From contig JAWPMV010000001.1 of assembly GCA_033391075.1 (NCBI GenBank), forward strand, positions 5,890,001-5,954,000: a stretch of DNA of 64,000 bases, given 5' to 3'. Position numbers and translations under genes: made by a program. The notes under the pieces were generated by a model. That model had not been told where the DNA came from. It saw only the letters and a list, made by a program, of their open reading frames with translations, and made no database searches. Origin of the DNA: Bacteroidia bacterium. GTDB lineage: Bacteria > Bacteroidota > Bacteroidia > J057. This document shows positions 27,892 to 35,521 of the stretch, piece by piece. How positions within the stretch are numbered: position 1 is the stretch's first letter; each line of letters begins with the position of its first letter.

Positions 27892-28233
27892 ATGGAGATA
27901 AAAACGGAAAAGCACCCTCAGTACACGACGGTGGTCCCAATAGGAGATATTGATGCGAATTCATCAGTAGATTTGGATCAGGCAGTTGGGGAGTTGCTAG
28001 AAGGAGGAGAAAGCAACATTCATATCAGCTGTAAGGAAGTCCCTTACATTTCCAGCGCTGGTTTAGGAGTGTTTATCTCAAAGCTTGATGAAATCACCGC
28101 TCAATCGGGCGATTTGGTTTTATCAGGTATGCGAGAAAATGTGTACGAGGCATTCAATTTACTCGGTCTTCATCAGATGGTCCGTATTTTTGAAAATGAA
28201 GTAGACGTAGAAAAATACTTTAGCCAGGAATGA
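27892..28233 (+). CDS. STAS-domain anti-sigma-factor antagonist
   Basis: A 113-residue single STAS domain. CKEVPYISSAGLGVFIS carries the phosphorylatable serine (Ser 54 or 55), although the usual Asp before it is Ile here. In partner switching the dephosphorylated form binds and sequesters the HATPase kinase/anti-sigma factor. Its stop overlaps the start of that HATPase gene by four bases (ATGA), which indicates translational coupling. Confidence 0.9.
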   Translation: MEIKTEKHPQYTTVVPIGDIDANSSVDLDQAVGELLEGGESNIHISCKEVPYISSAGLGVFISKLDEITAQSGDLVLSGMRENVYEAFNLLGLHQMVRIFENEVDVEKYFSQE

Positions 28234-28643
28234 AATCGTATTTAAGGGTTCGTTGTAACAAGAAATTTCTTGCCACTATTCGCGACTTCGTGAAGAAGAA
28301 GCTTGCGGATATGGATATCAATGGCAGGGTTTCTCACCAGATTGTCCTGGCGGTGGATGAGGCTTGCGCAAATTGTATGATCCATCAACATCAATGCGAC
28401 AACCTTTCAACCCTCGAAATCACCATATATAAAAAAGACAACACCCTTTACACAGAAATAAAAGATCCCGGCAAAGCTTTCCCCATGCATACCTATCAGC
28501 CCGAGCAATTGCAGGAGATTATCAAGAAAAGAGCCAAGGGAGGCTTGGGTATCAGCTTGATACACAAGATTATGGATGAAATTCAAGTCGAACAAGAATC
28601 TAATTACTCCCTCTACCGCCTCGGAAAAAATCTCGAAGCCTGA
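28230..28643 (+). CDS. RsbW/SpoIIAB-like HATPase (serine kinase/anti-sigma factor)
   Basis: A 137-residue HATPase_c_2 protein. VDEACANCMIHQH is the N-box equivalent and GGLGISLIHKIMDEI the G-box region; EIKDPGKAF is the G1 DxG motif. It is expected to phosphorylate the STAS protein and hold a target, classically a sigma factor. No sigma gene is in the window, so the output may be another protein. The three genes (phosphatase, STAS, kinase) form a complete Rsb module. Confidence 0.88.
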   Translation: MKSYLRVRCNKKFLATIRDFVKKKLADMDINGRVSHQIVLAVDEACANCMIHQHQCDNLSTLEITIYKKDNTLYTEIKDPGKAFPMHTYQPEQLQEIIKKRAKGGLGISLIHKIMDEIQVEQESNYSLYRLGKNLEA

Positions 28644-28740
28644 ATCCTTCCCCCACTCTCGAGTACCAAAGTCCCTCTCTTTCCTACATCTCTCCTATTT
28701 TCCCTTCCTATTCTTTCTTTCCCCATTTCTTTATTAGGCT
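28644..28740. other. Pyrimidine-rich intergenic tract
   Basis: After the HATPase stop about 90 bases are almost all C and T on the plus strand (CTCTC, CCCC, TTTCC runs). A C-rich, G-poor RNA of this kind could serve as a Rho loading site. No hairpin terminator is present here. Confidence 0.4.
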
Positions 28741-28748
28741 CAGATTGC

Positions 28749-28756
28749 TAAATTTG
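28749..28756 (+). promoter_or_regulatory. Putative -7 box (TAAATTTG) of the folding-factor operon
   Basis: TAAATTTG fits TAnnTTTG, 29 bases before the ATG at 28785. Confidence 0.45.
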
Positions 28757-28784
28757 CACATTGCAAAAAATCATAGAAGAAATT

Positions 28785-30797
28785 ATGGGAATTCGTCTTA
28801 GTCGCGTTTTTCTTTCCTTGTTAGTTATATCTCTCCTCTCCATTAGCTGTAAATCCAGCAAAAGCGGAGTTGTATCCAGTAAAACCCAAACAGAAGGTCC
28901 AGAACCCGAGCTCTTAAGTTTTGACAAAGGCGCGGTAAGTCAGGAGGAATTCGAAAGGGTTTATGCGAAAAATAATGGGGGTCGGGAAGCAGTAGCATCA
29001 CATACAGCAGAACAATACAGAGAGTATCTCGATCTGTATGTAAAATTCAAACGTAAGGTTTTCGAAGCGGAAGACCTGGGTCTGGATGAAACCCCTGCTT
29101 TCAAACAGGAATTTGAGACCTATCGCAAACAATTGGTAAAACCTTACCTTTCTGCCAAAGAAGTAGAAGATAGACTGGTACAAGAGGCGTATGATCGATC
29201 CAAATACATCGTCAATGCAGCTCATCTTCTTTTGGGAGCGAAAGAAAATGCAAGCCCTAGCGATACCCTCAGGGTATATAATCAAATTCAGGCCATTCGG
29301 GATTCCATTTTATCCGGACAGAAGAGCTTTGAAGAAATGGCCATTGCCTATTCAGAAGATCCTTCTGCCAAGCAAAACAAAGGAGACCTTGGCTATTTCA
29401 CTGTTTTCGAAATGGTGTATCCCTTCGAAAATGCAGCTTTTTCTACTGAGCCAGGCAGTGTTTCAACTCCCGTCCGTACTCGTTTTGGATACCACCTACT
29501 GAAGGTAAAAGACAAAAAAGAAAATATTGGCAAAAAGCAGGTAGCTCATATCATCGTTCGCATCGGAGATCGCTATTCTGCCAAAAATGAACAGGAAGCA
29601 CAGGCAAAGGTCAATGAGATCTATGAAAAGCTCAATAGCGGATCTGACTTTGCAACACTTGCCAATCAATATTCTGATGATCCGGCTTCCTCTGCAAAAG
29701 GAGGAGATTTGGGTACCGGGAGATTATTGCCGGAAATGGAAGAATGGAAAATCAAGCTGAACGAAGGTCAGCATTCCAAACCTTTCAAAACCCGTTTTGG
29801 CTGGCATATCCTCCAAGTTTCCAATGTAGAAAAGGTAAAGACTTTTGAAGAGTCAGAAGCCAGCCTGAAACAAAGAATCTCTCGCGATAGCCGTTCACAA
29901 TTAGGAAGATTGGCCCTGATCAATCGAATCAAAAGAGAAAACAATTACGAATTTGATCAGGCAGCTTTTGAAAGCTTTAGTACGAGTCTCGATCAGAATT
30001 TCCCAAGAGGAAGCTGGCGGCCGGATTCTACACAGGAAGCCATGAGAACCCAAGTGCTCATGAAGCTGAATGGAGGAGAACAGACCTATTCGATTGGAGA
30101 TTTTACCGACTTTTATATCAAAGCCAGGCCTCGTAAACCAGGGATGACTCCTCCGGCCGCAGCTATGGAAGTTTACAATAGCTTTGCAGAAGAGAGTCTC
30201 ATGGCTTTTGAAGAAAGTCAACTACCCAAGAAAAATCCCGAATTCAGACATCTGCTTCAGGAATATAGAGATGGGATTTTGCTCTTTACCCTGATGGAAC
30301 AAAAAGTCTGGAAAAAAGCAGTAGAAGATACAACGGGACTCAAGGCCTTTTATGAAGGAAATAAAAAGCTCTTTCACAAGGATAAAACCATTGATGTGAA
30401 AGAATACAGAACTACAGATCAGGATGCAATCAATCAAGTCAATGCATATCTGGCTGAAGGCAAAGCAGATGAGTATATCGACTCTTTGCTAAATCAGAGT
30501 TCAAAACTTACCTTACGTATTATAAATCAGACATATGAGACTGGAGATGATAACATTCCAGCCGCTATGTTTGACAAAGAAATAGGTCAAAGAAGCGACA
30601 TAATCGGAGAAAATAACTTCTACCGTATACTTGTGTTGGTTTCAAAAAACGAAGCGGGAGTTCCTCCGTTTAATAAGGTTAAGTCTGAAGCAATTACCCG
30701 CTATCAGGACCACCTTGAAAAGACCTGGTTAGATGAACTGGCAATTAAATACCCAGTAAATATAGATGAAGAGGTATTCAGTAAATTATACAAGTAG
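28785..30797 (+). CDS. Two-domain parvulin peptidyl-prolyl isomerase lipoprotein
   Basis: Start at the ATG at 28785 (670 residues) places a lipoprotein signal at the front, with Cys 22 after LLSIS. Two parvulin domains follow: one at about 135-240 (NAAHLLL ... NKGDLGYF ... RFGYHLLKV) and one at about 245-350 (VAHIIVRIG ... KGGDLGTG ... RFGWHILQV). The C-terminal 300 residues are helical and chaperone-like. It should assist folding of outer-membrane or secreted proteins in the periplasm, as SurA/PpiD do. Its end overlaps the next gene by 32 bp. Confidence 0.9.
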   Translation: MGIRLSRVFLSLLVISLLSISCKSSKSGVVSSKTQTEGPEPELLSFDKGAVSQEEFERVYAKNNGGREAVASHTAEQYREYLDLYVKFKRKVFEAEDLGLDETPAFKQEFETYRKQLVKPYLSAKEVEDRLVQEAYDRSKYIVNAAHLLLGAKENASPSDTLRVYNQIQAIRDSILSGQKSFEEMAIAYSEDPSAKQNKGDLGYFTVFEMVYPFENAAFSTEPGSVSTPVRTRFGYHLLKVKDKKENIGKKQVAHIIVRIGDRYSAKNEQEAQAKVNEIYEKLNSGSDFATLANQYSDDPASSAKGGDLGTGRLLPEMEEWKIKLNEGQHSKPFKTRFGWHILQVSNVEKVKTFEESEASLKQRISRDSRSQLGRLALINRIKRENNYEFDQAAFESFSTSLDQNFPRGSWRPDSTQEAMRTQVLMKLNGGEQTYSIGDFTDFYIKARPRKPGMTPPAAAMEVYNSFAEESLMAFEESQLPKKNPEFRHLLQEYRDGILLFTLMEQKVWKKAVEDTTGLKAFYEGNKKLFHKDKTIDVKEYRTTDQDAINQVNAYLAEGKADEYIDSLLNQSSKLTLRIINQTYETGDDNIPAAMFDKEIGQRSDIIGENNFYRILVLVSKNEAGVPPFNKVKSEAITRYQDHLEKTWLDELAIKYPVNIDEEVFSKLYK

Positions 30798-31668
30798 AAA
30801 GGTTCGAAACAACCTTTTATACTTCCTTGCCGTCTTATTTTCGGTGCATGGAACGGGATGTGATACCGTTAGCCAACCCGGAAAGGATGTTTTGGCACGT
30901 TATGGTGGCAATCAATTGCTGAGAGAAGAAATAGATTTCTTCATGCCGGATGACTTGCCAAATTCAGATAGTGCCCGATATGCCGAACAGTATATCGACA
31001 AGTGGATAAGAAGGCAGACCATAAAAGAAGAGGCAAAGAAAGAAATCGAGGACCTGGACAAGAAGCTGCAATTTGCCCTGGATAATTATGAATCAGAACT
31101 GGTTGCCAGTGAATTTGCCAAGCACCTGATCGAATCAAAGGCTTCGCAAATCCGGGTTACGGAAGGAGACATTCTCAACCATTACACCAAATATCCGGAG
31201 CGCTTTGTCAGCAATGGAAATTTTTATCAGTTCTTCTACGTACGAACCATTTTGCCCAATCAGTATAAGCTCCAGAATCTAATGAGGAGCGACGAAGCAG
31301 AGAAGATTGATGAACTACGTCAATGGGCAAAAGATAATGCCAACGAATGGCGACTGGACAGTTCCTATGTACAGGATTCTGAACTGGATCGCATTTCGAA
31401 GGGTTATTATTTCGGAAATATAAGAAAGGCCAATACAAAAACGCCTTATGTATATAGCAGCAAGGAAGGCAAACAAACCAATTTCCATTTCTTCCGCATG
31501 TTGCAAGTGATAGAGCCGGGGGATCAACTTCCCCTGAGGATAGTCCGGGACAGGATCATAAACAGCATCAAGAATCAAACGATCAACACCATGATCCAGC
31601 AAACAGAAGCCCGACTTATCCAGGCTGCCAGAAAATCGAATAAGATTAAAATCTTTGATGAGGAATAA
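30766..31668 (+). CDS. SurA-like folding factor without a visible isomerase domain
   Basis: A 300-residue exported protein, probably a lipoprotein (Cys 32, weak lipobox GTGC). The region at about 35-150 is like the SurA/PrsA N-terminal chaperone helices (LREEIDFFMP..., RQTIKEEAKKEIEDLDKKL, VTEGDILNHYTKYPERFV). Where a parvulin domain would follow, the GDLG and FGYH(L/V) motifs are missing, so it is probably a pure chaperone or degenerate paralogue. The 32-bp overlap with the preceding gene shows tight coupling. Confidence 0.75.
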   Translation: MKRYSVNYTSRKVRNNLLYFLAVLFSVHGTGCDTVSQPGKDVLARYGGNQLLREEIDFFMPDDLPNSDSARYAEQYIDKWIRRQTIKEEAKKEIEDLDKKLQFALDNYESELVASEFAKHLIESKASQIRVTEGDILNHYTKYPERFVSNGNFYQFFYVRTILPNQYKLQNLMRSDEAEKIDELRQWAKDNANEWRLDSSYVQDSELDRISKGYYFGNIRKANTKTPYVYSSKEGKQTNFHFFRMLQVIEPGDQLPLRIVRDRIINSIKNQTINTMIQQTEARLIQAARKSNKIKIFDEE

Positions 31669-31697
31669 GTGATTTCCCCATCGCATAACAGACATTT

Positions 31698-33041
31698 ATG
31701 AAAAAATTCACGCATTATGTGCTTACTGTCCTTTTGGCAGTTTGTTTTTCCCAATCTCTTCAGGCACAGGAAGTCGTTGATCGTATCGTAGCGATCGTAG
31801 GGGAAGAGATCATTCTTACCTCTGATATAGATAATCAGTACAATTATCTCATTATAAATGGAGAGAAAGATGATGGTAGTTTACATTGTCGTGTAATGGA
31901 ATCGCTCATTGTCAATAAACTCCTGCTAAATAAAGCCGAACAGGATAGTATCGAGGTAACTGAAGAGCAGGTTACAGGTGAAGTAGACCGCAGGGTGCAG
32001 TTTTTCCTCAATCAAATGAAAGGGAATGTACAGGAGTTTGAAAGGATCTATGGAAAGTCTGTTGCACAGTTCAGAGAAGATATCAAAGAGGATATCAAAG
32101 ACGAACTATTGGTTGAACAGCAAAGAGGTATCCTTTTCCGCGAATCAACCATCACCCCCAAAGAAGTAAAAGAGTTTTATGAATCTATTCCCATCGATAG
32201 TTTGGGACTGCTTCCTGCAGAGGTTCAGATCAATCATATCGTAATCACACCTCCTTTCTCCGAAGCCAGTGAAAAAAGGGCGGTAGAAATGTTGGAGAAG
32301 GCGATAAATGAGGCCAATGATGGAGCAGATTTTGGAAGCCTAGCATCCAAGTATACCATGGAGCCCGGAGGAAAAGAGCGTAAGGGTAGTTTGAGCTGGT
32401 TTGGTCGTGGACAAATGGTTCCCGAGTTTGAAGAAGTAGTATACCAAATGCGTGTTGGAGACATCTCTGAGCCTTTCAAAACAGAATTTGGATATCATGT
32501 CGTGAAGTTGAATGATAAACGAGGAGAAAGGGTAAATGCCAGCCATATCCTGAGAAGATTGTCAGTAAGTGCAGATGGAGATTCCATTGCTATGGATTCC
32601 CTGAGAAAGATACTCGATCTCATTTCCCTTGATTCTATGACTTTTGAGCAGGCGGCTATTCGGTACTCTTCCGATCGCTACTCCAAGCACTGCGGGGGAT
32701 GTATCAGTAATCCCAAAACCCAGGAGCTTCGCATTCCTTTGGACGCATTGGACGCAGATACCTACTTCAAAATTGATGCAATGAAAGAAGGGGATATCTC
32801 CGAGCCTGTAGAATATATTCAACCGGATGGTTCCCGTGTTTTCCGGGTCATTCAACTAAAAAATAAGATACCTCCGCATAAGCCCAATTTGAAGGATGAC
32901 TATCAAAAGATCATGAAGGCAGCTTTACAAGCCAAACAGGCAGAGAAGTTCGAGGAGTGGCTGGAATCGGCCAAGAAAAATATCTATATTGATATCAAAC
33001 CTACCGAATGTCAAAACGCACTTAAAAATTGGGTTGAGTAA
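31698..33041 (+). CDS. surA: SurA-type periplasmic chaperone/peptidyl-prolyl isomerase
   Basis: A 447-residue exported protein with a signal peptide ending SLQAQ. VVDRIVAIVGEEIILTSDID is the SurA N-domain signature (VD.IVAVV....I..SD). One parvulin domain lies at about 170-275 (NHIVITPP ... RKGSLSWFGRG ... EFGYHVVKL), and a second, weaker one at about 280-385 (ASHILRRLS ... CGGCISNP). A Cys pair in that second domain is unusual. It should escort barrel proteins across the periplasm. The stop codon shares one base with the MoxR ATG. Confidence 0.88.
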   Translation: MKKFTHYVLTVLLAVCFSQSLQAQEVVDRIVAIVGEEIILTSDIDNQYNYLIINGEKDDGSLHCRVMESLIVNKLLLNKAEQDSIEVTEEQVTGEVDRRVQFFLNQMKGNVQEFERIYGKSVAQFREDIKEDIKDELLVEQQRGILFRESTITPKEVKEFYESIPIDSLGLLPAEVQINHIVITPPFSEASEKRAVEMLEKAINEANDGADFGSLASKYTMEPGGKERKGSLSWFGRGQMVPEFEEVVYQMRVGDISEPFKTEFGYHVVKLNDKRGERVNASHILRRLSVSADGDSIAMDSLRKILDLISLDSMTFEQAAIRYSSDRYSKHCGGCISNPKTQELRIPLDALDADTYFKIDAMKEGDISEPVEYIQPDGSRVFRVIQLKNKIPPHKPNLKDDYQKIMKAALQAKQAEKFEEWLESAKKNIYIDIKPTECQNALKNWVE

Positions 33042-34021
33042 TGCAGAAATTTAATACGCCCGTAGAGGCTGCGGATGCGCTTGCAAAGAAATACCAGGAA
33101 CTTAAAGAAGAAATAGGAAAGGTCATCATCGGGCAAGAGGACGTAGTAGAAAAACTCCTCATTGCATTGTTCTGTAAAGGACATACTCTCCTCGTTGGAG
33201 TGCCCGGTTTGGCAAAAACCCTCTTGATTAGCACCATCTCGGAAGCCCTGGATTTGAGCTTTAGTCGAATTCAGTTTACCCCGGACTTGATGCCAAGTGA
33301 TATTGTGGGGACTGAGATTCTTGAGATAGACGAAGATACCAATAAGAAATACTTCAAATTCATCAAAGGGCCGATCTTTGGGAATATCATCCTGGCAGAT
33401 GAGATCAACCGTACTCCTCCTAAAACCCAGGCAGCTTTGCTTGAGGCTATGCAGGAAAAACGGGTTACCATTGCAGGAGATGTCCATAAGCTTGAACCTC
33501 CATTCTTTGTGCTCGCCACTCAAAACCCTATTGAACAGGAAGGGACCTATCCATTGCCAGAAGCGCAGCTGGACCGTTTCATGTTCAATATCAAAGTTGA
33601 CTATCCGAGTATCGAAGAGGAGATTGAGATCGTTCGTCGTACCACTTCCAATGTAAGTCCTCAGGTAAATACGGTACTTACCCGAGAGGAAATCATTGAG
33701 TTCCAAAAACTGGTTCGCGAAGTTCCCGTTCCGGACAATGTCCTTAGCTATGCCGTAAACCTGGTCAATAAGACGCGAATCAATACGCCTCATGCAACGG
33801 ATGAAATTCGCGACCTGATCACCTGGGGTGCAGGACCGAGAGCTTCTCAATACCTTATTTTGGCGGCAAAAGCGCTTTCTCTCTTAAAAGGAAAATACTC
33901 TCCGGATATCGAGGAAGTAAATGAAGTTGCTGACTCCGTATTGAGACACCGGATCGTGCCGAGCTTTACAGCAGAAGCAGAAGGTATCAGTCCTGAGGAC
34001 ATCATTCGGAAATTGATGTAA
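33041..34021 (+). CDS. MoxR-family AAA+ ATPase
   Basis: A 326-residue MoxR ATPase. Walker A is GVPGLAKT (53-60), Walker B is IILADEIN (116-123), and LEAMQEK plus ATQNPIEQEGTYPLPEAQLDR follow, the usual sensor and pore regions. MoxR proteins are chaperone-like and normally sit beside DUF58 and von Willebrand A-domain genes (as in BatA/BatB systems). None is present here; instead the gene closes the folding-factor operon, with a one-base overlap of start and stop (TAATG). Confidence 0.93.
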   Translation: MQKFNTPVEAADALAKKYQELKEEIGKVIIGQEDVVEKLLIALFCKGHTLLVGVPGLAKTLLISTISEALDLSFSRIQFTPDLMPSDIVGTEILEIDEDTNKKYFKFIKGPIFGNIILADEINRTPPKTQAALLEAMQEKRVTIAGDVHKLEPPFFVLATQNPIEQEGTYPLPEAQLDRFMFNIKVDYPSIEEEIEIVRRTTSNVSPQVNTVLTREEIIEFQKLVREVPVPDNVLSYAVNLVNKTRINTPHATDEIRDLITWGAGPRASQYLILAAKALSLLKGKYSPDIEEVNEVADSVLRHRIVPSFTAEAEGISPEDIIRKLM

Positions 34022-34042
34022 ACAAAAATCTTTATAAAGATG

Positions 34043-34082
34043 AAGTCGGACAAGATCTTGAATCTTGTCCGACTTTTTTTAT
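34043..34082 (+). terminator. Rho-independent terminator of the folding-factor/MoxR operon
   Basis: AAGTCGGACAAGAT (34043-34056) pairs perfectly with ATCTTGTCCGACTT (34062-34075) around a 5-nt loop, followed by a run of T. It lies 21 bases after the MoxR stop. Confidence 0.93.
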
Positions 34083-34089
34083 ACAGAAA

Positions 34090-34151
34090 AGCAGTCAAAT
34101 GAGTCTACGTAGCTTTTCCCTAACAACGTAAAATGACTCATTTGGACTGCT
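34090..34151. repeat. Long imperfect palindrome after the MoxR terminator
   Basis: AGCAGTCAAATGAGT (34090-34104) pairs with ACTCATTTGGACTGCT (34136-34151) with one bulged base, and TACGT/ACGTA in the loop could extend it. It is a second hairpin only 8 bases beyond a strong terminator. Confidence 0.65.
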
Positions 34152-34252
34152 CTGAAATAAGGGCGTTTTCTCCTTGACTAATACTTATATAAAAGTATCA
34201 GCAATATTCTATCTTTTCTCTACCTGTTTACCGGTATTTTTCCGCCTAATCC

Positions 34253-34852
34253 TCAAGTATTTTTCTTGATATCCTTTTGGATTGCCTTGTAAATCAGCTT
34301 ACTGGCTTGGCGCTCATTTGTAGCTCCCCCAATATGTACCGAGAAAACATTACCCTCTTTATCCAGAACAAAAGTGGTCGGATAACCAGTAATTCTAAAG
34401 GCATCTGAAACAGATCGCGTCTCAGGGAGAACGGTAAATCCTACTTCTCTTTTCTTAACAAATTTATCCAGGGCTGCTTTCTCATCTGTAGCCAAAGCCA
34501 ACAACACAACATCCTCCCGAGCCCCAAATTCATCAGCCAATTGTTTCAAGCCCGGCAATTCAGCAATACAGGGGGGACAGGCAATGAACCAAAAATTCAA
34601 GACCACAATTTTTCCTCGAAGTTGATGCAGTTCGATCGTATCACCAGCAAGAGTCGTCGCAGTAAAATTGGGGGCTTCACAACCGACCAGTTCTTCTTGT
34701 GCGTCATGCAGTTTCTGAAAATATTCCTGCATTTCCTCCTTCCCCATCTTGCGGGGATCCACATCGTGAACAATAGGAGCAAAACAATCAGATTGGGCGG
34801 AAAGGCTTGTTGAGATCAACAAAAAAGCAAAAAAGAGCAAAGGAATACGCAT
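34253..34852 (-). CDS. TlpA/ResA-like thioredoxin-fold protein
   Basis: A 199-residue exported protein with signal peptide (STSLSAQ). FWFIACPPCIAELPGLK holds the redox pair Cys 92 and Cys 95, and RITGYPTTFVLDKEGNV (about 155-171) has the cis-Pro. NFTATTLAGDTIELHQLRG is the AhpC/TSA-type start. Such proteins reduce disulfides of periplasmic proteins, for instance in cytochrome c maturation; no such genes are adjacent. Additional Cys 23 and 58 are present. Confidence 0.88.
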   Translation of the reverse strand: MRIPLLFFAFLLISTSLSAQSDCFAPIVHDVDPRKMGKEEMQEYFQKLHDAQEELVGCEAPNFTATTLAGDTIELHQLRGKIVVLNFWFIACPPCIAELPGLKQLADEFGAREDVVLLALATDEKAALDKFVKKREVGFTVLPETRSVSDAFRITGYPTTFVLDKEGNVFSVHIGGATNERQASKLIYKAIQKDIKKNT

Positions 34853-34991
34853 GGGGAAATAATTAGGTTGAATAAGATCGGCTTTTCCGATACATTCTCC
34901 TTAAAAATAGTACCTTTAATAGCATTTTTCCTCAAATCTGGAAAAATGTTACCTCCCCTCACCCCAAACATTCGCATATATCATCTTTGGC

Positions 34992-34999
34992 TATTTTTG
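34992..34999 (+). promoter_or_regulatory. Putative -7 box (TATTTTTG) of the DinB gene
   Basis: TATTTTTG matches TAnnTTTG, 13 bases before the ATG at 35013. Confidence 0.45.
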
Positions 35000-35012
35000 C
35001 CAGAGCATTTTA

Positions 35013-35471
35013 ATGAATAAAATGAAAGAAAAACTCCTTAAACTAATTGCCTACAGCCTTTGGGCAAATCGCCTGATGTTTCAGCTCCTGCTGGATGAAA
35101 AAACTACTGATGAGAAAATGATTTTTTGGGCCGGCCACATCCTCAATGCAGAGGAAATTTGGATGGATAGGATTGAGGGAAAAGAAGTAAAAGTCTCCCC
35201 TATGGAAATGCGAAGCCTGAATAGCATTATGCCAGACTTAGAAAGACTAAATTCCCGCTTCCAACAATTGGTGGATTCCCGAGAGGAAACGGACTTATAT
35301 AGCATCATTCATTATCAGGATAGCAAAGGCAATCCTTATGAAAATGTGCTTTCAGATATCTTGTTTCATATGGTCAATCATGAAACACATCATCGCTCCC
35401 AAATTGCTGCAAGGCTTAGGGAGCAGGGGATTGCCCCTCCCAAAACTGACTACATATTCTTTGTTCGCTAA
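35013..35471 (+). CDS. DinB-family putative metal-dependent protein
   Basis: A 152-residue four-helix-bundle protein. His 42 (AGHILNAEEIW) and HMVNHETHHRSQIA (about 117-130) supply the three metal-binding histidines of the DinB/YfiT fold. Family members include thiol transferases (bacillithiol or mycothiol S-transferases), but the substrate here is unknown. It is monocistronic. Confidence 0.88.
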   Translation: MNKMKEKLLKLIAYSLWANRLMFQLLLDEKTTDEKMIFWAGHILNAEEIWMDRIEGKEVKVSPMEMRSLNSIMPDLERLNSRFQQLVDSREETDLYSIIHYQDSKGNPYENVLSDILFHMVNHETHHRSQIAARLREQGIAPPKTDYIFFVR

Positions 35472-35521
35472 AAATTGGCTTCAAAAATCCTAATTTCCTG
35501 CTAACTTCGGCTTGAATCAAT

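Noticed and set aside
33011-33850. A 279-codon open frame on the minus strand
   Set aside because: It is antisense to the MoxR gene, which has all AAA+ motifs. The translation has no recognisable family.
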